A stretch of 5,387 nucleotides of DNA from positions 1 to 5,387 of the forward strand of contig CAMEWU010000157.1 of NCBI GenBank assembly GCA_945946715.1, written 5' to 3'. The stretch's first letter is position 1. Every line of letters starts with the position of its first letter. Of this stretch, positions 1 through 5,387 are shown piece by piece. The notes under the pieces were generated by a model. That model did no database searches and was not told the origin of the DNA. It worked only from the letters and a program-made list of their open reading frames with translations. This DNA comes from an uncultured Clostridium sp. (GTDB lineage: Bacteria; Bacillota; Clostridia; Lachnospirales; Lachnospiraceae). The position numbers and the translations under genes were made by a program.

Positions 1-15
1 CCTGGGGAGAATGTG

Positions 16-24
16 AAAAGGAGG
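16..24 (+). promoter_or_regulatory. Strong Shine-Dalgarno site for the exported Fn3 protein
   Basis: The run AAAAGGAGG ends ten bases before the ATG at 35 and matches the anti-Shine-Dalgarno consensus well, which fixes that start. It probably lies inside the end of the preceding gene, but the frame cannot be decided from 34 bases. One frame stops with TAA at 31-33. Another stops with TGA at 36-38, overlapping the ATG as ATGA. A third stops early with TGA at 14-16. Either of the first two would leave the genes effectively contiguous in one late transcript. Confidence 0.8.
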
Positions 25-34
25 AAGAAATAAT

Positions 35-541
35 ATGAGAAAGAAAAGAAGAATCATAGCACTTGTATTAACCTTATTACTTGCCTGCTCTATGACCGCG
101 CAGGCAGGATTCACGCCGCGCTACGACGTGGACATGCCGGAGATTCCGGAAATCCACGTAGAGCTGTCGGACGAGCTGAAAGAAGCGGTGAATCAGGCGG
201 CACAGAAGCAGATTGAAAAGATGATTCTTGATAAGCCAGCAATTATCAATGCGACATGCTGGCACTGCCGGTATTTCTATCCGTATATAAATAATCTCAT
301 TATATCGTGGGAATCTGTCGAAGGCGCAACATCGTATAAGGTAGAGGTCACAGATGCATCGGGGACGAGGACAAAAGAGCTTACGACAAATTATCTGATA
401 CTGACTGAAGGAGAGGATGATTTCTTCCCGGGATGCATGGATACGGAAGATGTACGCCCTATAGTGAGGGTGCGGGCGTACGGTGCGGATGAGACGTACA
501 GTCCGTGGTCAGACGCTGTAGAAATTTGTTGCTATAAATAA
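35..541 (+). CDS. Exported protein with a fibronectin type III-like domain, in the phage tail region
   Basis: This 168-residue protein is probably secreted or anchored at the cell envelope; its exact role is unknown. Residues 1-24 form a signal peptide: basic MRKKRR, a hydrophobic core, then an AQA site with cleavage likely before Gly25. Cys18 in LLAC is an imperfect lipobox, so a lipoprotein is possible. Residues 38-65 look like a charged amphipathic helix. Residues 68-168 resemble a Fn3 fold, with the typical ISWESVEGATSYKVEV stretch at 90-105 and a later VRVRAYG strand. Unusual for Fn3 are five cysteines after the signal peptide: C75 and C78 in CWHC, C134, and adjacent C165-C166. The next gene starts 13 bases downstream, implying co-transcription with tail genes. 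A signal peptide is odd for a virion part, because phage structural proteins assemble in the cytoplasm. An envelope role such as superinfection exclusion or adhesion is therefore conceivable, but this is inference. The gene call is firm and the function is weak. Confidence 0.8.
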   Translation: MRKKRRIIALVLTLLLACSMTAQAGFTPRYDVDMPEIPEIHVELSDELKEAVNQAAQKQIEKMILDKPAIINATCWHCRYFYPYINNLIISWESVEGATSYKVEVTDASGTRTKELTTNYLILTEGEDDFFPGCMDTEDVRPIVRVRAYGADETYSPWSDAVEICCYK

Positions 542-543
542 GT

Positions 544-549
544 AGGTGA
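544..549 (+). promoter_or_regulatory. Ribosome binding site deciding the ATG 555 start
   Basis: AGGTGA lies five bases before ATG 555. In-frame GTG 546 and ATG 549 overlap this site and have no other good Shine-Dalgarno upstream. The protein therefore most likely begins MENKINI rather than MMIMENK. Confidence 0.6.
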
Positions 550-554
550 TGATT

Positions 555-2225
555 ATGGAAAACAAGATTAACATAGCATGCTTCAAGGAAGGTTCCAGAA
601 CTGCGGAAGTTAAGGATATCTGGCAGTGGGACTACGGGCAGATTCTGAGGATTCAAGGGCTGATCCTTCCGAGCGCGGTAGAAATGCATTTCTCGCTGGA
701 CGAGCACGGCGGAGAAGCTGCTAGAAGAATTGGAGTTACGAAAGATGGTGTTACAGATGTGCCAATCCCGGACTCAATGGTTGAAAACGAATCGGCTTAC
801 GGTGACAGCTATTACTTCTTCGCGTATATCTATCTTACCGATGAAACGTCAGGCAATACGGAGTATAAGATTCGGGCAAAGGTTAGTACGAGGTCGAAGC
901 CGGAAGGATACGTAAGTGGCGGAAATGATACATTCGCCGAAATCTTAAAAACAGTCAATGAGATTGCTGAGGACAAGGTAGGCATTCCGGTACCTGCGAA
1001 AGCGGGACAGGTATTGGCAGTCAAAGCAACGGACGAGGAAGGAAAACCGACAGAGTTTGAAGCGAAAGACATGAGCGGTGCCGGAACAGGACTTTCTACA
1101 GAAGCAATTGACAAATTGGAAGAGGTAGGAAATTATCTCGCATACACCACTGCTGATGGCGGATCGAAATGGACAGAATTAATTTCTATATTAAGAAATG
1201 GTTCAAGTGGTGGAGGTTCTGGTGAAACTGTTCCAGCAACAGGAATTACATTAGACAAAACAACATTATCATTCACAGATTCTACAAGTCAGACTTTAGT
1301 TGCTACAGTAGAGCCAAGTGATACAACAGATAAGATTGTATGGAGTTCTAATAATAATTCAGTTGCTACAGTTACAAACGGAGTTGTAAAACCACTTTCA
1401 AATGGTTCAGCTACAATCACAGCTACATGTGGAAGTGTATCGGCTACTTGTTCCGTAACAGTTGATATCGCAGAGGAAGAACAGGTAACACTGACAAGTA
1501 TCAGTGCCACATATACAGGCGGTGATGTTGCAGTCGGTACAGCCTTAACTTCCTTAACAGGCATCACAGTTACAGCAACTTATTCCGATGGCAGTACCGC
1601 TACGGTAACCGGGTATACTCTGAACGGTGAGATTGCAGAGGGTGAAAATACAATTACTGTTAGCTATGGCGGCAAGACTACCACATTTACCGTGACAGGT
1701 GTTGCGGAAAATACGGTTACTGTTTTATATGAATTGGGAGAACCAACAACACTTACTGGAACTACAGCCATTGATACTAATGTCGCATTGTTTGACAAGG
1801 ATAAAACTTGGTCAATGGCTATCGGATTCGTTCCAACTAGTTTGGATAGAATCTGTAAATTGTTCTGTCTGAATTATGATGCTGATAACTATATGCAATT
1901 CATGACCTACTATGGTAATAAAAATATTAAATCCGATGCTAAGTTCGGTGGGAACTGGGGTAGCACTGTAACCGTGCCAACGGAAGTCGGAGCAGAAACT
2001 AAGTTAGTAGTGATGTATGACGGAACTACCATTGACTGTTATTATATGGAAAACGGCTCAGTGACCAAAAAACAGTGGAAGGGTGCCGCTAATAATATGG
2101 TTACAAACAATACAACTCTTGTTATTGGTCGAGAAACTTCTGGTTTCAAAGGAACAGTTAACGCATTCACAATTTATGAAGGTGTATTGAATGCTGAAGA
2201 AATAAATAGCTTTCTGGGGGTGTAA
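555..2225 (+). CDS. Phage baseplate upper-protein-like fibre with two Ig-like domains and a LamG-like C-terminus
   Basis: This 556-residue protein is probably a structural tail-tip or baseplate protein that displays sugar-binding domains. Residues 1-120 resemble the BppU-type N-terminal domain of Gram-positive siphophages, with an opening like MENKINIACFK, central WQWDYGQILRIQGL, and YYFFAYIYLTDE. Residues 125-215 form a linker with a helical part (TFAEILKTVNEIAED) and a phage-typical AGQVLAVKATDEEGKPTEFE segment. A flexible hinge, NGSSGGGSGE, follows at 215-224. Residues 226-304 are a Big_2-type Ig domain (VPATGITLDKTTLSF, then WSSNNNSVATV). Residues 312-383 are a second, Big_3-like Ig domain (ATYTGGDVAVGTALTSLTGI, then YSDGSTATVTGYTLNG). 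Residues 386-556 look like a concanavalin/LamG-like beta-sandwich (ALFDKDKTWSMAIGF, then FKGTVNAFTIYEGVLNAEEI). G+C changes sharply at the hinge and again between domains, which suggests module exchange. The spike gene follows after three bases. The structural assignment is good; the ligand is unknown. An alternative is a purely structural neck or fibre protein. Confidence 0.8.
   Translation: MENKINIACFKEGSRTAEVKDIWQWDYGQILRIQGLILPSAVEMHFSLDEHGGEAARRIGVTKDGVTDVPIPDSMVENESAYGDSYYFFAYIYLTDETSGNTEYKIRAKVSTRSKPEGYVSGGNDTFAEILKTVNEIAEDKVGIPVPAKAGQVLAVKATDEEGKPTEFEAKDMSGAGTGLSTEAIDKLEEVGNYLAYTTADGGSKWTELISILRNGSSGGGSGETVPATGITLDKTTLSFTDSTSQTLVATVEPSDTTDKIVWSSNNNSVATVTNGVVKPLSNGSATITATCGSVSATCSVTVDIAEEEQVTLTSISATYTGGDVAVGTALTSLTGITVTATYSDGSTATVTGYTLNGEIAEGENTITVSYGGKTTTFTVTGVAENTVTVLYELGEPTTLTGTTAIDTNVALFDKDKTWSMAIGFVPTSLDRICKLFCLNYDADNYMQFMTYYGNKNIKSDAKFGGNWGSTVTVPTEVGAETKLVVMYDGTTIDCYYMENGSVTKKQWKGAANNMVTNNTTLVIGRETSGFKGTVNAFTIYEGVLNAEEINSFLGV
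2216..2222 (+). promoter_or_regulatory. Ribosome binding site of the tail spike gene
   Basis: GGGGGTG lies within the last codons of the upstream fibre gene, six bases before ATG 2229. Its placement across the upstream stop suggests coupled translation of fibre and spike. Confidence 0.6.
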
Positions 2226-2228
2226 TAT

Positions 2229-4112
2229 ATGAAACTATATGATATTAGTGGAAATCCTATAGAAATGGGAACAAAAGATTATACACTCCTTGAAGAAAAA
2301 CCAAAAATCAATGGTGTAGAATTAAGTGGTGATAAATCCACTTCGGATTTAAAGATTGATTCGCCTACAGATGAGCAAGTTGATGTTTCTGTAAGGAGTT
2401 GGCTTGACGAACATCCAGAAGCCACAACGACAGTTCAAGACAAGTCGATTGATTATTCCAAACTGACTATGCTTGCTCTCAAGCCAGATGTTGTAGACTA
2501 TGAATTAACTAGATATAAGTCAGTTAGGATGATTTATACCTATTACGGTTCATCTAAGGATGCAATAGATGAAACTAAGGTAATAACTTTTAAAGGTGGG
2601 AATTATCTTGGCTATTATTTGGATTGCAGAAATATTTCCCAGTTAAAGTGTCGTGCATTTAAAGAAGATGGAGCTGGATATACAGGCATTAACATTTTTG
2701 CATTTAATTCTTTTGCCGAATCTACTTATACTAGCAATCCGACAGAAGCACCAAACAAGTCATATTTGTTAAGAAGAATTAATTTGTCAGAACTTGTATT
2801 GAATGATACAGAATATAATTTTGAAATCGAAATAGATATGGAATATCCTTATATTGTAGTTTCGTTCGATAATGTTGTGACAAAACCGAGTGATTCCGCA
2901 TTTTCGACCAAAACCGACAAATGGTATGGAACTGGAAAACTGCATTGCAGATTTTATGTGGAAGAAGGGGACGAAGTTGTTTTTAATGATAAAACGCTTC
3001 CGTTGGCTATTGGAAAGGTAGCGAGAACATATCACAACACAGAGGAAACTGATATTTATATCGCTGCTAAAGATTCTACCGATGGCGATAAATCACGTGC
3101 TACGTTTATTTGTTCTGGTGCAAATGATGAGTTGATTATTCAGAAAGCCATTGATTTATTATCCCAAACAAGCGGAACAATTACATTGTTTAATGGCAAC
3201 TATTACTTTGATAGTTTTACCGAAATAGAAAACGTGGGAAAGTTTTGTATTTGTGTTAAGCCTAACAATTTTCAACGTCATATTACAATCACAGGAACAA
3301 ATTCTCCTATAAGGAAATATGGTGAGAAAATTGCTGTAGGTAGTGCAATCATCAATATTACATCTGCAGCCCTGAACATGATTAACGGAACTGAAACACA
3401 GGCTTGTGTATTTGGTTTGGCTTCCACAACACAGAGACATGATTATCCGTCTTATTCCTTTGATATGAACAAGATAGGTTTTAATTTCGCAGATAATCAG
3501 CACAAGGTTATCTGTATTAATGGCGAAATGTTCAGTGCTATGAAGGCATCTGATTTGCAATTCACTATTGATGTTGGTGGAGACACCGATGATACCAGTG
3601 GATATGAGTTTCCGACAGAAGGCTTTATTGCATTGCGTGGCTTAGTTACTGGCAATTATGGTTCTGGATATTTATTATCCAATATGTTTGCATTTGGTTT
3701 TGATTGTGCTTATGATCTTGGCGGTGAACACTTAATAGCGACACAATTAGGTTGCCGATTCTGTAATTATTCATATAGGTTCAATTATTATGGTGCGTCT
3801 GGATTACATCCGATTACCCTAATTAATTGTTGTGATGAAGGTTGCGTCCATGCCCCTTATTTCTCATCTAATGGTGGAGAAAAGAAAACACAGTCCATAT
3901 CTTTATATGATTATAATGAGGAAGTGCATACAACTGGATTATTTGCACAGCAGACAAAGGCTTATATGGAAAGCGGACAGAAATTCAATGGAATTGTGAC
4001 CTATTCGCTTACAAGTGCTGCTACATGGGGAAAAATCAACGAATCATTTTTTGAAGATGGGCATGGTGCATATTATAAAACAATTAATATGCCATACATT
4101 GGCACATCTTAA
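2229..4112 (+). CDS. Phage tail spike / receptor-binding protein with a pectate-lyase-like beta-helix
   Basis: This 627-residue protein is a likely host-recognition spike and possibly a polysaccharide depolymerase. Residues 1-80 are a virion-attachment adaptor carrying two sequences common in Firmicutes phage tail proteins: KPKINGVELSGDKSTSDL (24-41) and SWLDEHPEATTTVQD (57-71), the latter followed by SIDYSKL. Residues 85-250 are a beta-rich region I do not recognise; a jelly-roll or carbohydrate-binding module is plausible. Residues 275-330 show the usual entry into a pectate-lyase-superfamily right-handed helix: IYIAAKDSTDGDKSRATFICSGANDE, II.KAIDLL, then a GTITLFNGNYYF strand. The helix probably runs to about residue 560 (ITITGTNSPI, then AIINITS). 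Cysteines cluster late, at C493, C509, C512, C534, C535 and C539. No signal peptide is present, which fits a virion protein. I cannot identify catalytic residues, so enzymatic activity is unproven and it may only bind. It sits directly behind the baseplate fibre gene. A 94-base gap then separates it from the acyltransferase. Confidence 0.82.
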   Translation: MKLYDISGNPIEMGTKDYTLLEEKPKINGVELSGDKSTSDLKIDSPTDEQVDVSVRSWLDEHPEATTTVQDKSIDYSKLTMLALKPDVVDYELTRYKSVRMIYTYYGSSKDAIDETKVITFKGGNYLGYYLDCRNISQLKCRAFKEDGAGYTGINIFAFNSFAESTYTSNPTEAPNKSYLLRRINLSELVLNDTEYNFEIEIDMEYPYIVVSFDNVVTKPSDSAFSTKTDKWYGTGKLHCRFYVEEGDEVVFNDKTLPLAIGKVARTYHNTEETDIYIAAKDSTDGDKSRATFICSGANDELIIQKAIDLLSQTSGTITLFNGNYYFDSFTEIENVGKFCICVKPNNFQRHITITGTNSPIRKYGEKIAVGSAIINITSAALNMINGTETQACVFGLASTTQRHDYPSYSFDMNKIGFNFADNQHKVICINGEMFSAMKASDLQFTIDVGGDTDDTSGYEFPTEGFIALRGLVTGNYGSGYLLSNMFAFGFDCAYDLGGEHLIATQLGCRFCNYSYRFNYYGASGLHPITLINCCDEGCVHAPYFSSNGGEKKTQSISLYDYNEEVHTTGLFAQQTKAYMESGQKFNGIVTYSLTSAATWGKINESFFEDGHGAYYKTINMPYIGTS

Positions 4113-4173
4113 GATAAGTAAGCCAGAAGAAACTAAAAAGGAGATTAAAAACATTCCTTCCTATAGAAAAATA

Positions 4174-4182
4174 TGTTATACT
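4174..4182 (+). promoter_or_regulatory. Candidate extended -10 promoter for the acyltransferase
   Basis: TGTTATACT combines the extended -10 TG dinucleotide with TATACT, which matches five of six bases of the sigma-A consensus TATAAT. No good -35 box is visible: the hexamer 17 bases upstream, TTCCTT at 4154-4159, matches only weakly. An extended -10 can partly compensate. Transcription would start near 4189, giving a leader of about 18 bases that begins close to the ribosome binding site. This would allow the acyltransferase to be expressed independently of the late tail transcript. AT-rich DNA gives such matches by chance, so confidence is moderate at best. Confidence 0.4.
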
Positions 4183-4188
4183 TTTTGC

Positions 4189-4196
4189 AAGGGGGG
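4189..4196 (+). promoter_or_regulatory. G-rich ribosome binding site of the acyltransferase
   Basis: AAGGGGGG ends ten bases before ATG 4207. The distance is slightly long, and AGAGA directly before the start could help. The site contains a run of six G residues in otherwise AT-rich DNA. Confidence 0.5.
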
Positions 4197-4206
4197 AATA
4201 TAGAGA

Positions 4207-5214
4207 ATGAAGATATATACACTAATAGTCGCTACATTCATAATAGCAATTATTATGTCATTCTATAATAAGGGTGGAATAAATAATTTTGAAAAAGATA
4301 ATACGAATACTATCCGAGGATTTGCGATAGTTGGAATAATACTACATCATATATCTCAATATTTGGGAATGTGGAATTTGCAAGTTGAAATTTTTGCGTT
4401 GTCAGGATATTTATTCACAGGCACTTTTTTGTTTCTGTCTGGGTATGGGAATTTAATTTCTTACCAAAAAATATCTGACAAAACCATTAAAGAAAAATGC
4501 TCTTGGTTGTGGAGAAAAATATGGAATGTTCTTTTAACTTACATACTTGTTTTTTTAATTTCATTTTTGATAGAAGTATTAAGCGGAAATGATTTGATGG
4601 AAGCAGTAAAACCAGTTGCGAATTTGGCATTACCAGGTTGGATTAATTGGTATATTAAAATTCAGATTCTAATGTATTTACTGTTTTTTATTGTTTATAT
4701 TTGGAGAATATCAGATCGAGTAAAACAGGTCTTTCTTCTAATATTTAGTATTATACTGATTATTGCATTAAGTGGTCTTGAATCATATTGGTATAATACA
4801 GTTTTATGTTTTGGTTTAGGTGTTATTATTGCAAATAATAGAAACGTTTTATTTGGATTGATAAAAAAATACAAAAAAATTTACCTATTCATAACAATGA
4901 TTTTGTTTGCAATCACTTTCCATCTGTCCGTAGAAATTATTGCATCGTTAGCATTTTGTCTGTTTATTATTGCCTTGGATAATTGTTTCCATCCACGTAA
5001 TCAAGTAATTATATGGCTAGGGAATATGTCATTTGAGCTATATTTAATACATTTGATTTTTGTTCGAAAGCTACTGATTGATGGAATTGTGAACGTAGAT
5101 CAAAATATATGCGTAGCTATTATTATAGCAGGTACGATTTGTATTAGTTATATGGTTAAAAAGTGGAAAAAGATTATTGATCAAAAAATTAAATGCAATC
5201 GTCATTCTGATTAG
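4207..5214 (+). CDS. Acyltransferase-3 family membrane protein (probable surface-polysaccharide O-acyltransferase)
   Basis: This 335-residue protein has about ten hydrophobic spans and the usual length of acyltransferase family 3 (PF01757; relatives include OafA, WecH and phage-borne Oac). These enzymes transfer acyl, often acetyl, groups to sugars of envelope polymers at the membrane. Visible signatures are RGFAIVGIILHHI at 37-49, with the conserved Arg and the likely catalytic His47 or His48; FLFLSGYGN at 74-82; WINWYIKIQ at 145-153; and GNMSFELYLIHL at 272-283, the family's late G..S...Y..H motif. An extra hydrophobic segment (residues 3-19) precedes the first motif. The start is supported by a G-rich ribosome binding site. 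The coding sequence is much more AT-rich than the genes at the window's left end, suggesting separate acquisition. It is not a virion protein. Behind a spike gene it is best read as lysogenic-conversion cargo that modifies capsule, teichoic acid or exopolysaccharide; the substrate is inferred. All key motifs appear intact. Confidence 0.85.
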   Translation: MKIYTLIVATFIIAIIMSFYNKGGINNFEKDNTNTIRGFAIVGIILHHISQYLGMWNLQVEIFALSGYLFTGTFLFLSGYGNLISYQKISDKTIKEKCSWLWRKIWNVLLTYILVFLISFLIEVLSGNDLMEAVKPVANLALPGWINWYIKIQILMYLLFFIVYIWRISDRVKQVFLLIFSIILIIALSGLESYWYNTVLCFGLGVIIANNRNVLFGLIKKYKKIYLFITMILFAITFHLSVEIIASLAFCLFIIALDNCFHPRNQVIIWLGNMSFELYLIHLIFVRKLLIDGIVNVDQNICVAIIIAGTICISYMVKKWKKIIDQKIKCNRHSD

Positions 5215-5218
5215 AATG
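5203..5218 (+). repeat. Short perfect inverted repeat over the acyltransferase stop codon
   Basis: CATTCT and AGAATG form a six-base stem around a GATT loop, and the TAG stop (5212-5214) straddles the loop and the right arm. No T-run follows, so it is not a convincing intrinsic terminator. It coincides with the change from AT-rich cargo to more balanced phage sequence, so it may be a border relic or chance. Confidence 0.3.
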
Positions 5219-5242
5219 CGAACCAGCGATCTTGGCGATTGA

Positions 5243-5365
5243 ATGTTGAATGGTGGATGGGATAAGGTGATGCATAACGGTAAAACATGGGAATCTTTGG
5301 TGGATAACAATGTATGGGAGCCTGGAGCGACAGGAACAGAGAGTTTGTGGAAAGAAGTTGAATAA
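5243..5365 (+). pseudogene. Remnant of a carbohydrate-binding (CBM5/12-like) phage tail domain
   Basis: From ATG 5243 this frame reads 40 residues and then TAA. It contains DKVMHNGKTWESLVDNNVWE followed by PGATGTESLWKEVE. This is the recognisable C-terminal part of the small chitin-binding type 3 / CBM5/12 fold that closes many Firmicutes phage tail proteins (pattern GD.V.(H/Y)NGK.W.S..D...W.PG......W). The opening strand, usually W.....Y..G before DKV, is missing and replaced by MLNGGW. An in-frame TGA lies immediately upstream at 5240-5242. There is no good Shine-Dalgarno before ATG 5243. I therefore read it as the stranded 3' end of an older tail gene whose front was replaced by the spike plus acyltransferase segment. 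A functional 40-residue mini-protein remains possible. Its composition resembles the phage backbone more than the acyltransferase. Confidence 0.6.
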
Positions 5366-5387
5366 TGTGATGGATGTTGATGATTGG

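Larger units (their letters stand above)
4113..4206 (+). other. AT-rich intergenic gap between spike and acyltransferase genes
   Basis: This is the only sizeable gap between the main genes here. It contains no convincing reading frame and no hairpin followed by a T-run, so transcription from the tail operon could read through. It carries the candidate promoter and ribosome binding site of the acyltransferase. AAGGAG at 4138-4143 resembles a Shine-Dalgarno site but has no start codon at a usable distance. The gap may mark the left edge of an inserted cargo gene. Confidence 0.5.

Noticed and set aside
546..554. Upstream in-frame starts (GTG 546, ATG 549) for the baseplate fibre gene.
   Set aside because: They overlap the AGGTGA ribosome site and would add only three residues. 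ATG 555 has the proper spacing.
3159..3560. A 133-codon open frame on the minus strand inside the spike gene.
   Set aside because: It lies entirely opposite the well-supported spike coding sequence, has no recognisable domain and reads as a shadow.
555..4112. A diversity-generating retroelement target (variable repeat) in the fibre or spike gene.
   Set aside because: I see no reverse transcriptase, no second copy of any 3' segment within the window and no C-type-lectin-like end. A template repeat outside the window cannot be excluded.
4015..4203. A 62-codon + strand frame running from the spike end through the intergenic gap.
   Set aside because: Most of it overlaps the spike in another frame, the start lacks a ribosome site, and the translated product has no recognisable motif.
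4173..4300. A possible leader peptide frame starting at ATG 4173 and overlapping the acyltransferase start.
   Set aside because: No ribosome site is at a usable distance, its start overlaps the candidate -10 box, and nothing about the peptide is recognisable.
5203..5240. An intrinsic terminator after the acyltransferase.
   Set aside because: The hairpin is only six base pairs, is AT-rich and is not followed by a T-run.
5215..5242. An intact upstream part of the carbohydrate-binding domain in another frame (frameshift explanation).
   Set aside because: None of the three frames of this stretch gives the expected opening pattern of the domain, so a single frameshift does not restore it. Truncation fits better.
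5370..5387. A possible start of the next gene (ATG 5370, reading MDVDDW to the window edge).
   Set aside because: Only six codons are visible and the nearest purine-rich site (about 5349-5357) is rather distant. A small XkdX-like gene often follows in such loci, but this cannot be supported here.

Overview
The window is a stretch of the late tail region of a temperate-type phage or prophage from a Gram-positive gut anaerobe. A Clostridia host, most likely Lachnospiraceae, is my inference. It rests on strong Shine-Dalgarno sites, low-GC accessory genes and tail-protein adaptor sequences typical of siphophages of these hosts. All supported genes are on the + strand. I see no integrase, tRNA, CRISPR array, insertion sequence or attachment site.

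Layout: (1) 35-541 encodes a small exported protein with a signal peptide and one fibronectin-III-like domain. (2) 555-2225 encodes a baseplate upper-protein-like fibre. It has a BppU-type N-terminus, a Gly/Ser hinge, two bacterial Ig-like domains and a C-terminal concanavalin/LamG-like domain. (3) 2229-4112 encodes a tail spike with an N-terminal adaptor, a beta-rich middle and a pectate-lyase-like beta-helix. These three genes are packed with gaps of 13 and 3 bases, so they are probably co-transcribed. (4) A 94-base gap holds a candidate extended -10 promoter and a G-rich ribosome binding site. (5) 4207-5214 encodes an AT-rich, multi-membrane-span acyltransferase-3 family protein. (6) 5243-5365 holds a 40-codon remnant of a carbohydrate-binding (CBM5/12-like) tail domain that has lost its N-terminal part. 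The window ends just after it.

How the genes fit together: genes 2 and 3 look like the host-recognition apparatus at the tail tip, binding and possibly cutting a surface polysaccharide. The acyltransferase is not a virion component. It is best read as a cargo ('moron') gene that would acylate a host surface polymer, and it sits directly behind the spike that probably recognises such a polymer. The exported Fn3 protein could likewise act at the cell envelope.

Base composition is patchy. Hand counts over single 60-base lines give G+C of 35/60 at 661-720, 18/60 at 1321-1380, 30/60 at 1561-1620, 19/60 at 1861-1920, 14/60 at 4741-4800 and 27/60 at 5281-5340. The shifts fall near domain or gene borders, as expected if the receptor-binding region was built by repeated module exchange. 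The most interesting hypothesis is a paired cassette of a receptor-binding spike and a receptor-modifying acyltransferase. It is inferred from context and not shown by the sequence.
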